DNA of 10,288 bases. Origin: Deltaproteobacteria bacterium (GTDB lineage Bacteria; Desulfobacterota; Desulfarculia; Adiutricales; Adiutricaceae). Each line of letters begins with the position of its first letter. The stretch's first letter is position 1. Shown here in pieces: positions 1-7,349 of the stretch. The position numbers and the translations under genes are program-made. The DNA is taken from the NCBI GenBank assembly GCA_031278795.1, contig JAITJT010000047.1:1-10288 (forward strand), read 5' to 3'. The notes beneath the pieces were generated by a model, which had not been told where the DNA came from, did no database searches, and worked only from the letters and a program-made list of their open reading frames with translations.

Positions 1-3000
1 GGGGTGAGCCTTTATGAGTGCTCCTCATCTTTCCAGGGTCCCTTGGACGCGGAGGAGCTCCACGCCTTCGTGAGAGACAATTCCATAAACTTCGCCTATT
101 TGCCTTCCCTGGTGGGGAAGGCCCTCATCACCAGAACCGATCTGGGAGCGCTTTCTACACTTGTTTTAGGTGGTGAGTTTCCCGGGGTAATGTATCCAGG
201 AAGGGAAGGGCTAAGTGTCATCTACGTCCATGACGCTTGCGGCTTTCCGGCGCTATCCATGAATCTTGAGGGGGTGGACCCGGGAAAGGGCCTTGTCCCC
301 AAAGGGAAGCCCGTGCCCGGAGTGGCTGCCTTCGTCATGGGGGATGACGGAAAAGTTCTCCCCAAAAACGCTCTGGGGAGGCTAATGTTCTTCGGTAAGC
401 AGCTTGAGTCACCTGAGCCTTTTTTCTTCGTCCCTGAGCGCATACTTACGCCTGAGGAAAAATATCTCTATGACAACGGGGAGCTGGAGGGCTATGAGCT
501 CCCCCACGGCCCCTCGCTTAACACGGAGCACTATATCAATGAAGGGATTGGGGTAGCCATTGAAAATAGAGAAGTTGTCCCAGAGAGGCTCTATGACACG
601 GGTGAATGGGGCTTTCTAGATAGTGAGGGTAGCATAGTTCCTTTAGGGAAGGGGCTATTACCCTTCCTTTCCGGAAAGGCTATAGCTCCCACCCTACTTG
701 AGAGAAGGGTCTTTCCGGAGTTCTTCCTCAAGAACTTCCATATGGGCCTCTCCAAGCTTGAGGATAACTCCAAGCTCCTCTCCATGTGGCTCTTCTCCAC
801 CCTGGCCAGTGGAAAAACCCCAGAGGCAGCTAAAGAGCTGGAAAGGTGCCGCTTAGGCTTTTTGCGCGCGCTTCCCTTGGATCTCATTCCCTCCCAGCTT
901 ATTCCGTTGACCGGCGCCCCCTTGGACGCAAATGGTAACCTAGATGTTAGTAGGCTTCCCCAAAGGCTTAAGCCAAGGGTGGATATAGCTAAAAATGGCG
1001 AGGGCTTAGAAGAACCAAGCCCAATAGATTCTGAGGAGGACAGGCGCGGACTCCAAGACATGCAAACTGATCTGAAGGATTTCTGGGAGCTCCACCTCAA
1101 GGGGCCCTTCGATCCGGACAAGTCCTTCCGCGAGGGAGGCCTGAGCCATGACCTGGCCTTCCTCCAGAGCGAGTACCTTGGCTATCGCGGGCGACCTGTG
1201 TCAGTTAGGGAGATCTACGCCTATCCCACTCCAGATTTGCTCTCTCGCAACATGCTCAAGCATATGAGCTACAGTAGGTCCTTTCGCGAAAGCGCTAGTG
1301 GGCCTCAAGCTAATATGGGTGCGGATCCTCCCTCTCAAAGTTCTACGGTAACAGCTGCGGGGAGCGTGGACGCAAGGGATATTTTGTCAGGGGATGCCCT
1401 AACTGACGCTAGTGGTGAAACCCAAGACCTAGGATCAGCTCTAAAGGAGAGCCCGGGTGACAAATTCGAGAAGGTTCACCTCTACCGGGGGGATGACCCG
1501 GATAGCAACTTGGATATTACTAGCCTGGAGACGCCCAAGCTATCACCTGATGAGATCCTCTTCTTAGACGAGCCGGGCTATGGCGGCTCGGTCCCTGGAG
1601 GCTCTGAGGAGTCTTTGGGGGAGAGGGCAGCTGATAGCGAGCTCGACCCTCCGCCCGCAAGTGAAGAATACGCCTCTAATTTAAATGATAATGACAAGAC
1701 ATTCGCGGAAGAGGTTCCTAACAAGGATATCCTCAGTACCACTGAGGAAAAAGAGCCAAGTATCCTAGAGCTCACTGACAAAGAGCCCCTAGACAAAGAG
1801 CCCTTAGCCAAAGAGCCCCGTGACAAAGAGCCCTTAGCCAAAGAGCTTAAAGATGCTTCTTCAGTTCCTCTAGAGTTAAGCCTAGATAGCTTTCCCTTAA
1901 CAGCTCTCCAGGTGGACGCGGCCTATAGGGCCCAGGCCCAGGGTGAGATTAGGGACATGGGCCTTATCGCCGTGGAGCTGGAGGCGCCGCCTAGTGTGGA
2001 GAGCTTAGAAGAAGCCTTAAAACAGCTAACAGCAACTCATCCTATGCTTCTGACAGTACTCTCACCTGACGCCCCGCTTCAGGGTAGCTTAACAGGCGAG
2101 CCTCCGGCCTTGGTGCTCATGGACGATGCCTTTAGCTCCAAGGATAAGATTTTAGACGCCATGGTCGCGAGAGCCTTAAAGCTCTTAAACTCCAAAAACG
2201 GAAGATCTAGAATCTACTCCGGGCCACTTATCTATCTCTTGATGGGTCAAGCTGAAAAGACTGTTCTATCTTTGGCTTATAGCCTCTTCGCCTTAAAAAG
2301 GCGTGACGCTATCGGCTTTTTAGAGGCAATGCTTTCTAGGGTCTACGGTACAGAGGTACTTTTAAGTAACCCGGAAGACGCGAGTGAGCCTATAGCGGAA
2401 ACAGAGCTTGAGGAAAAGGCTAGGTTAAAGCGCTTGTCTTTGTATCTAAGCTTCTGGAGGCCTTACGGGGTCCCGCTGGGAGCTTCGAGCGCCACAATTC
2501 CCAAGCGCCTAAAATACGATCTAAGCTTCACCAAGGACGTTCTGGCAAGCTCCAAGAACCTGGGCGTGAGCCCAGGGGCCTTTCTCATGGCCTCCTGGGC
2601 CTTGCATCTATGCTTAAGTCACGACCAGGACCAGGCGGGGTTCGCCTGTCTCACAATTAACGATAGTGGCGAGCACCTCTGTCTCCCCATGAGGCTCATG
2701 GTGGATGGCAGCATGGATTTCCGCTATCTGGTAACAGCCGCCCAGGGCCTAATGGATACGGAAAAGCTGGGCATACCTCCCTTAAATGAGCTCTTTAAGA
2801 CCCTGGGCCTTAAAGGCCCAGCCAGAAGCTATTTAAACCACATGGTCACCTTAAACTGCGACCGGGACGAAAGCGGTTTAAAGGGAGGAAAAGTAAGTGC
2901 CCTCTATGAGCGCGTGAGCGCTAGCTACGCGCTAATTCTTCATTTAACTTGTGACCCTGAAACAGAGGCTAGCCCCTGGGGTTATCTGGAGGTGGAAGGC

Positions 3001-5937
3001 GAGGTCATGGATGAAGAGGCCCTTGAGGCCACAGCCAAGGGCTTTATGGGTATTGTCCAAGAGGCGGCACTAAATCCGGATAAAAACCTAGATGCCTTCA
3101 CTTTGTTAAAATTATCAGATCCCAGCCCCGCTGTAGTTGAGGAGGGTGAAAAGGCCAGGGTGCCCTCTGATTACGCCTTAAGGGAGGATAGCACTCCCTT
3201 ATTTGAGCAAATTAAGCGCGCGGAAGAGCTTCACGGAAACAATGCCTTTGTAACTTGTGGAACTGAGAGGCTAAGTTATAGTGAGCTCATGAAACAGGCC
3301 CAAGACTTATCCGGCTTCTTTGCAGACATGGGACCGGGCATGATTGGGGCGGTCCTCTTTAGTCCAGGAATCGCCCAGCTTAGCGCTATCTTAGCCTTGA
3401 TTATGAAGGGCGCGGCGGCCCTCCCCCTAGATCCCTTGGAGGGCTCTGAGAGTTTGAATTTGATTATCTCAGAGGCAGCTCCCCAGCTAATGATTAGTGG
3501 AAGCGACATAATCGGACTCACCTCTTTTTACGAGGGCCCGAAGGTTGTCGTAAGGCCCAGCGGTGGGGCCAGCCCCTTCCCCGGGCACTCCCCTGAGGCG
3601 CTGGAGATCGATCCTGAGAGCGCTTTCATTAATTTCCCAGGGAAGAGGGCAACAGAGGCTACACTTATCAGCCGCCGGGCGCTCATGGTGAGCGCCCGCT
3701 GGCACGGGGATTTTTTCAAATGGGATACCACCTCTAGGGTAATGGTGGCTCCAGTGACTACGGCTTTAGGTCTTAGCCAGTTCCTGGGCGCCTTCATAAG
3801 CGGCGCCCAGAGCTACCTCCACACAGCGGAGACCCTTAGGGAGGCCCTCGCCTTGAGGGACTTTTTGGATAATAAGCGTATCAGCCACGCGCACCTTCCC
3901 TCCGAGAGATCCAAGGAGCTCTTAAAGCTAACGCATCCCACCAGCTTGCGTTTTCTCACTACCCAAGGCTTAAGAGCGGACACTCAGGCGCAAATGGAAA
4001 TCCACAACTTCTACGTGCCCTTGGGCGCAAGCGGTCCGGCCCTGATGGAGAGAATTAGTAAAGAGAGCGCGCCTAAGAGCCTCGGGCCGGTTCCAGGCGT
4101 TAAGGTCTCTGTCATAGGAAGGGAGGGAGGCTTGCGGCCGGATTTGTACATAGGTGAGATCGCCTTTAGCTCTCCCATGGGCATAAGCGGCTTCTTAAAA
4201 GCGCCCGTCGAGGCGGAGGAAAACAGGATAGTCGCGGATCCTTCCAATGTGGGGGACGCAATTTCCGGTGTGAGGCTAATTAGAACTGGTGATTTGGGGA
4301 AGAAGCATCCGGATGGAAGCCTTGAATATTTGGGCCGGGCGGGTGAGCATTTAAATCTTTCAGGATTCGCTCCCAAGCTCATGGAGGTGGAATTCAAGAT
4401 AAAGAGCTTCCCCGGGGTATTTGAGGCGAGGGTTCTTTTAAGGTCCGCTGGATCCAAGGAGAGGGCCCTATTCGCCTATATAGTGAGGGACGGTTGGGAA
4501 ACTAAGGAGAGAATACCCAAAAAGAGCGAGATATTGGACACCTCCGGCGACGGGGCCATGGACTTTGACATCTTTGACATCCCGGAGATAGAAGAGGATC
4601 CTCTGGTGCCCCTGGAGACGGTGGACCTGGAGGATCTTAGCCCCAACTACGTGGAGCTGGATGATATATCTCCGGACTACGTGGACCCAGAGACGGAGGA
4701 GCTCGATAAGATAAAAATACCCCCGGACGCTAACCCCTTCCGGGACGTGGTGGTGGTGGGACCGGAGCATATCGCCCTTCCGGAGGAGGGGGAGCTACCC
4801 TTCCGCGGGAGTGGCCCCAAAGATAGCATGAGCGACAGCCAGTTCGCGAAAGCTCTTCATATCTATCTTAAAAATGAGCTCCCCTGGCCGCTTATTCCTC
4901 GCTTCCTCATAATTGTGGACTATTTGCCCGTAAACTCTAAGGGGCATCTCGATCTTAGTTCCCTTCCCCGGGGTCTAGGAGAGCTCTCCCAGGTGGAGGG
5001 GCCCAGGAGCCTCTCCGAGCTCATGGTGCAAAACGCCTTGGAGGATGTTTTAAAGACCAAGGGGCCTCGCTTGGACCTAGGCTTCCTCGCCATGGGAGGG
5101 GACTCCCTCATGGCGCTTATGCTCTCTGAGAGCTTACGCGGAACCGTGGGCATGAGTCCCCCTCCGGAGGAGATCTTGAACTCCCAAAGCGCTAGGGAGA
5201 TGGCCTTCAGGCTGGAGCTCATCTTGGAGGAGTCCGGGGTAGGGCTCTTTCAGGTGAGAAAGGGCGAGAGTCCCGCTCTCGCCTTGAGTCCAGGACCCTG
5301 CGGTAGCCTCATGTGCATGAGGGGGCTGGTGGAAGGAATACGGGGCGGCCGCGGCTGCGTCTGCCTCAATCCCTTCCTCCACCTAGATGGCGGGCTAACC
5401 CACAAGGATCCAGCGCTAATCACCAGGCGCGCCGAGGACTACGCCAAGGCTCTAGCTAGGCATTTCCCTGACGGGGACTTCATCCTCTGCGGCCTGGGCT
5501 TCATGGCGCCGCTATCGCTCTTGGTCGCCAAGATCTATGAGGGCCTAAGGGGAAAGGCCTTCAGCGCTCTGCTGGCCATTGATTCATTTTCCCCCGGGGA
5601 GGAACCAGGGGCTGAGGAGGACATCCTAGAGGCGCTTCCGCTCTATGAGGGTTTTAAACCCAAGAAGAGGGAGGGCCGCCGTGAGCTAGCCCAACTGGAG
5701 CTAAAGACCTGGAGGGCCTTGAAACCCGAGCCTATCCTTTCACCTATTCTTTCCGTGAGGCCCACTGTCAACTTGAACATAGCCATTGTCCCTGGCGGGG
5801 CCGTAAGGACTCCTCTTTCGGCCTTCACCACCGGAAGATTCAGAGAAGAGAGCTTAGAGTGCGACCACTTTAGCTTAGCTAGAGGTGAGAGCGCCGGAAA
5901 GATACTTCAGCTGTTGGAGGAATTTTTGTCAAAGTGA
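1..5937 (+). CDS. Non-ribosomal peptide synthetase, 5'-truncated by window edge: (A)-PCP-C-A-PCP-TE with degenerate catalytic motifs
   Basis: The frame is open from base 1, so the GTG at 4 is probably internal. Residue numbers count from that GTG. Domains: C-terminal part of an A domain (about 1-330; LGGE 55-58, YDTGEW 197-202 in place of A7, NGN 310-312 in place of NGK of A10); PCP1 (about 345-425, GGLS with S381); disordered acidic linker (about 430-625); C domain (630-1060); second A (about 1075-1660; A1 LSYSEL at 1090, A2 about 1134-1144, A7 RTGDL 1427-1431, A8 1444-1463); PCP2 (1665-1735, GGDSL, S1701); TE (about 1750-1977, D1860, H1955). The fold-level pattern is clear NRPS. Catalytic residues are largely lost: PGKRATEATL replaces the A3 loop, H1648 the A10 lysine, A-L-K-R-R-D-A the HHxxxDG motif, and G1832 the TE serine. 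There are no frameshifts. Substrate and product cannot be predicted. The NRPS identity is secure; catalytic competence is doubtful. Confidence 0.93.
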   Translation, partial: GVSLYECSSSFQGPLDAEELHAFVRDNSINFAYLPSLVGKALITRTDLGALSTLVLGGEFPGVMYPGREGLSVIYVHDACGFPALSMNLEGVDPGKGLVPKGKPVPGVAAFVMGDDGKVLPKNALGRLMFFGKQLESPEPFFFVPERILTPEEKYLYDNGELEGYELPHGPSLNTEHYINEGIGVAIENREVVPERLYDTGEWGFLDSEGSIVPLGKGLLPFLSGKAIAPTLLERRVFPEFFLKNFHMGLSKLEDNSKLLSMWLFSTLASGKTPEAAKELERCRLGFLRALPLDLIPSQLIPLTGAPLDANGNLDVSRLPQRLKPRVDIAKNGEGLEEPSPIDSEEDRRGLQDMQTDLKDFWELHLKGPFDPDKSFREGGLSHDLAFLQSEYLGYRGRPVSVREIYAYPTPDLLSRNMLKHMSYSRSFRESASGPQANMGADPPSQSSTVTAAGSVDARDILSGDALTDASGETQDLGSALKESPGDKFEKVHLYRGDDPDSNLDITSLETPKLSPDEILFLDEPGYGGSVPGGSEESLGERAADSELDPPPASEEYASNLNDNDKTFAEEVPNKDILSTTEEKEPSILELTDKEPLDKEPLAKEPRDKEPLAKELKDASSVPLELSLDSFPLTALQVDAAYRAQAQGEIRDMGLIAVELEAPPSVESLEEALKQLTATHPMLLTVLSPDAPLQGSLTGEPPALVLMDDAFSSKDKILDAMVARALKLLNSKNGRSRIYSGPLIYLLMGQAEKTVLSLAYSLFALKRRDAIGFLEAMLSRVYGTEVLLSNPEDASEPIAETELEEKARLKRLSLYLSFWRPYGVPLGASSATIPKRLKYDLSFTKDVLASSKNLGVSPGAFLMASWALHLCLSHDQDQAGFACLTINDSGEHLCLPMRLMVDGSMDFRYLVTAAQGLMDTEKLGIPPLNELFKTLGLKGPARSYLNHMVTLNCDRDESGLKGGKVSALYERVSASYALILHLTCDPETEASPWGYLEVEGEVMDEEALEATAKGFMGIVQEAALNPDKNLDAFTLLKLSDPSPAVVEEGEKARVPSDYALREDSTPLFEQIKRAEELHGNNAFVTCGTERLSYSELMKQAQDLSGFFADMGPGMIGAVLFSPGIAQLSAILALIMKGAAALPLDPLEGSESLNLIISEAAPQLMISGSDIIGLTSFYEGPKVVVRPSGGASPFPGHSPEALEIDPESAFINFPGKRATEATLISRRALMVSARWHGDFFKWDTTSRVMVAPVTTALGLSQFLGAFISGAQSYLHTAETLREALALRDFLDNKRISHAHLPSERSKELLKLTHPTSLRFLTTQGLRADTQAQMEIHNFYVPLGASGPALMERISKESAPKSLGPVPGVKVSVIGREGGLRPDLYIGEIAFSSPMGISGFLKAPVEAEENRIVADPSNVGDAISGVRLIRTGDLGKKHPDGSLEYLGRAGEHLNLSGFAPKLMEVEFKIKSFPGVFEARVLLRSAGSKERALFAYIVRDGWETKERIPKKSEILDTSGDGAMDFDIFDIPEIEEDPLVPLETVDLEDLSPNYVELDDISPDYVDPETEELDKIKIPPDANPFRDVVVVGPEHIALPEEGELPFRGSGPKDSMSDSQFAKALHIYLKNELPWPLIPRFLIIVDYLPVNSKGHLDLSSLPRGLGELSQVEGPRSLSELMVQNALEDVLKTKGPRLDLGFLAMGGDSLMALMLSESLRGTVGMSPPPEEILNSQSAREMAFRLELILEESGVGLFQVRKGESPALALSPGPCGSLMCMRGLVEGIRGGRGCVCLNPFLHLDGGLTHKDPALITRRAEDYAKALARHFPDGDFILCGLGFMAPLSLLVAKIYEGLRGKAFSALLAIDSFSPGEEPGAEEDILEALPLYEGFKPKKREGRRELAQLELKTWRALKPEPILSPILSVRPTVNLNIAIVPGGAVRTPLSAFTTGRFREESLECDHFSLARGESAGKILQLLEEFLSK
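1777..1851 (+). repeat. 15-bp in-frame tandem repeat, five units, in the NRPS linker
   Basis: Five consecutive 15-bp units encode [DA]KEP[LR] pentapeptides (residues 592-616: DKEPL, DKEPL, AKEPR, DKEPL, and a decayed AKELK). They sit in the acidic linker between PCP1 and the C domain. A further EKEPS lies just upstream. The units differ at wobble positions, so the array is not brand new. It most likely acts as a flexible spacer that changes length by slippage. Confidence 0.9.
3671..3703. other. Inverted repeat within the NRPS A domain (9-bp perfect stem)
   Basis: CGGGCGCTC (3676-3684) and GAGCGCCCG (3690-3698) are perfect reverse complements around the 5-nt loop ATGGT. After a 2x2 mismatch, GCC (3671-3673) also pairs with GGC (3701-3703). 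No T-tract follows, so it does not look like a terminator. It may simply reflect GC-rich coding bias. Confidence 0.6.
3784..3810. other. Second inverted repeat within the NRPS A domain (9-bp perfect stem)
   Basis: CTGGGCGCC (3784-3792) and GGCGCCCAG (3802-3810) are perfect reverse complements around a 9-nt loop. It lies about 100 bp after the other strong hairpin in the same A domain. No T-tract follows. Any function is unknown. Confidence 0.6.
4621..4680 (+). repeat. 30-bp in-frame direct duplication in the acidic insertion of the second A domain
   Basis: Two adjacent decapeptides, VDLEDLSPNY (residues 1540-1549) and VELDDISPDY (1550-1559), form a tandem duplication. They sit in an Asp/Glu/Pro-rich insertion of about 90-100 residues (roughly 1505-1600) between the A8 region and the A9/A10 region of the second A domain. 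They are diverged at the DNA level but clear as protein repeats. Confidence 0.8.
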
Positions 5938-6030
5938 TTCTACCTAAACTAAGCCCTCTCTTAACTATTTGCCCAAGATTTACAAGATCCAAGATTTTTA
6001 AGACCTTGGAAAACATTTTTTAGGTGTCAC
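5938..6030. other. Short intergenic spacer, NRPS to FGE-like gene
   Basis: This 93-bp spacer contains a 9-bp direct repeat CCAAGATTT (5973-5981 and 5989-5997, 16-bp period). It also has a weak inverted repeat, CCAAG (5989-5993) with CTTGG (6005-6009), followed by an A/T-rich run. The stem is too short and the loop too long for a confident terminator. An AGGTG at 6022-6026 fits a Shine-Dalgarno site for the ATG at 6031. I see no convincing promoter, so the downstream gene may be co-transcribed with the NRPS. Confidence 0.4.
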
Positions 6031-7044
6031 ATGCCTTGTAAGCTCGTTTTCATATTAAGCCTCTTTTTACTTGTGTCCATGTGCCCCAAGGCCTATCCTT
6101 CGGGTGGCTTTGTGAACAGTCTGGGCATGAGTTTTGAGCTCATTCCGGCCGGAAGCTTTGACATGGGCCGAGACGGTGGACCCAATAACCAAGCTCCCAA
6201 GCATAGGACATCCATCACCGTGCCCTTCTATCTGGCCACCTGTGAGCTCACCCAGGAGATCTACTTAGGACTCGTGAAAAATAATCCCAGCCATTTCGTG
6301 AATCTTAAGGCCCCGGTGGACAATCTCTCCTGGTCGGATGCCTTTGAGTTTTTGGTCATGTTAAATGAGCTGGAGGGAACCACCGGATACAGGTTCCCCT
6401 CTGAGGCCCAGTGGGAGTACGCCGCCAGGGGAGCTACCTCTAGCGAGAGCTTTGTCCCAGAAGGCGAGAGCCTGGAGGACTACGCCTGGTTTTTGGACAA
6501 TAGCGAGAACAGCACCCGGCGCGCCTGCGACAAAAAAGCCAATCCCTTCGGCCTCAAGGACATCTACGGAAACGTCTGGGAGTGGGTGGCGGATTGGTAC
6601 AATCCAGGCTACTACCAAAGGGCCCAGCAAAACGACCCACGTGGCCCCAGGAGCGGCCTGGAGAAGGTAATCCGCGGAGGGGGCTTCTTCAACAAGGCCG
6701 AGACCCTGAACTCGGTCAACCGCTTCGCCATGAATCCCACCCTCAGGTACAACTCCGTGGGGCTCAGGGTTCTGTTTGTGGGAGACCCATCCACCTTGGC
6801 CGGGGGAAAGGAGAACTCTGCTCTGGGAGCGGCGGCACCCTCAGGCGCAGGAGCACAAGCGCCTGTTGCGGCGGGTGCACAAACGCCTTCTAATACACCA
6901 ACAACTGCTCCTTTAGACCCGGGAGCACAAGCGCCTCTTGCTTCAACAACACAAGCACCCTCATCGTCACCAACTGGTACTGATTTCAATGATAAAAATA
7001 ATTCAGAGGGTGGCGAGGCGCCTCCGGCTGATTATCAAAAATAG
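6031..7044 (+). CDS. Exported formylglycine-generating-enzyme-like (SUMF1/EgtB/PvdO family) protein with repeat tail
   Basis: A 337-residue protein. The N-terminus has K4 followed by the hydrophobic run LVFILSLFLLVSM, so it is probably exported; VSMC is a poor lipobox, so lipoprotein status is open. The FGE-sulfatase fold spans about residues 30-250: FELIPAGSFDMG near 36-47, RFPSEAQWEYAARG 121-134, NPFGLKDIYGNVWEW starting at 171, IRGGGFF 214-220, and GLRVLF 244-249. The paired cysteines that aerobic FGEs use to bind copper and make formylglycine are absent: residues 211-249 contain no Cys, so it is unlikely to be a true sulfatase activator. Known relatives without that pair include PvdO, a periplasmic enzyme of pyoverdine maturation. 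Residues 274-313 are five octapeptide repeats. Its position between NRPS and thioesterase suggests periplasmic tailoring of the product, but the substrate is unknown. Confidence 0.9.
   Translation: MPCKLVFILSLFLLVSMCPKAYPSGGFVNSLGMSFELIPAGSFDMGRDGGPNNQAPKHRTSITVPFYLATCELTQEIYLGLVKNNPSHFVNLKAPVDNLSWSDAFEFLVMLNELEGTTGYRFPSEAQWEYAARGATSSESFVPEGESLEDYAWFLDNSENSTRRACDKKANPFGLKDIYGNVWEWVADWYNPGYYQRAQQNDPRGPRSGLEKVIRGGGFFNKAETLNSVNRFAMNPTLRYNSVGLRVLFVGDPSTLAGGKENSALGAAAPSGAGAQAPVAAGAQTPSNTPTTAPLDPGAQAPLASTTQAPSSSPTGTDFNDKNNSEGGEAPPADYQK
6850..6969 (+). repeat. 24-bp tandem repeat, five units, encoding the C-terminal octapeptide repeats of the FGE-like protein
   Basis: Residues 274-313 read as GAQAPVAA, GAQTPSNT, PTTAPLDP, GAQAPLAS and TTQAPSSS: five 8-residue units sharing an (A/T)QAP-like core. 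The Ala/Pro/Thr composition suggests an extended, disordered tail. The final 24 residues are acidic and polar. Confidence 0.8.
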
Positions 7045-7284
7045 TTTTTTGTATGTGACATTCCCCTTAAACTTGGACGAAAAAAAAATCTTTCTGTTAT
7101 CTGGAGTTTCACGCTAAACCCCAAGATGCGCACCCAAGGCGCGTATAAAGCTCTAGGATGCATCTTTTAGGGAGCTCCATATATCCCTAGCAGCCGCCAC
7201 TTTAGGCGAAAGGCAGAAAAAAATTCCGCGCCTTATGGAAAATCCAGAAAAGCAGCGGCTGAGACTAAATTTTTTAGATATTTT

Positions 7285-7312
7285 CCCCTTGAATCCAGGA
7301 GGGGATTTTTTT
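7285..7312 (+). terminator. Rho-independent terminator (or attenuator) just upstream of the thioesterase gene
   Basis: CCCCTT (7285-7290) pairs with GAGGGG (7299-7304, one G-T pair) around an 8-nt loop, followed by A and seven T (7306-7312), with more T up to 7317. Only about 37 bp separate the T-tract from the GTG at 7350. A conventional promoter would have to overlap the hairpin, so it may be an attenuator rather than a plain operon end. Confidence 0.65.
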
Positions 7313-7337
7313 GTTTTGTGGTCAATGAATTTTGTAT

Positions 7338-7344
7338 GGGAGGG
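7338..7344 (+). promoter_or_regulatory. Ribosome binding site deciding the GTG start of the thioesterase
   Basis: GGGAGGG lies 5 nt before the GTG at 7350. This strong Shine-Dalgarno site favours GTG 7350 over the in-frame TTG at 7332, which has no comparable site. Confidence 0.75.
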
Positions 7345-7349
7345 AACAA

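Larger units (their letters stand above)
7045..7349 (+). other. Structured gene-free spacer / long leader before the thioesterase
   Basis: Inverted repeats in this 305-bp spacer are GCGC (7128-7131) with GCGC (7139-7142); palindrome GATGCATC (7157-7164); TAGGGA (7168-7173) with TCCCTA (7184-7189); CAGCCGC (7191-7197) with GCGGCTG (7255-7261); and nested inside the last, AGGCG (7204-7208) with CGCCT (7229-7233). The region ends in a terminator-like hairpin (7285-7312). This could be an attenuated leader or a small RNA. Separately, the frame of the upstream FGE-like gene stays free of TAA and TGA through to 7353, with TAG codons at 7042-7044 and 7168-7170. Confidence 0.45.

Noticed and set aside
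591..1121. Reverse-strand 176-codon frame opposite the NRPS
   Set aside because: Ser/Leu/Lys-rich antisense of a clear NRPS segment, with no start signals.
1..5937. Calling the NRPS a pseudogene
   Set aside because: There is no frameshift or premature stop over nearly 6 kb, and domain order and carrier motifs are preserved; degeneration is confined to catalytic residues.
6365..6893. Alternative-frame ORFs overlapping the FGE-like gene
   Set aside because: They are shadows of the strongly supported FGE frame; their Pro/Arg-rich composition reflects GC-rich codon positions.
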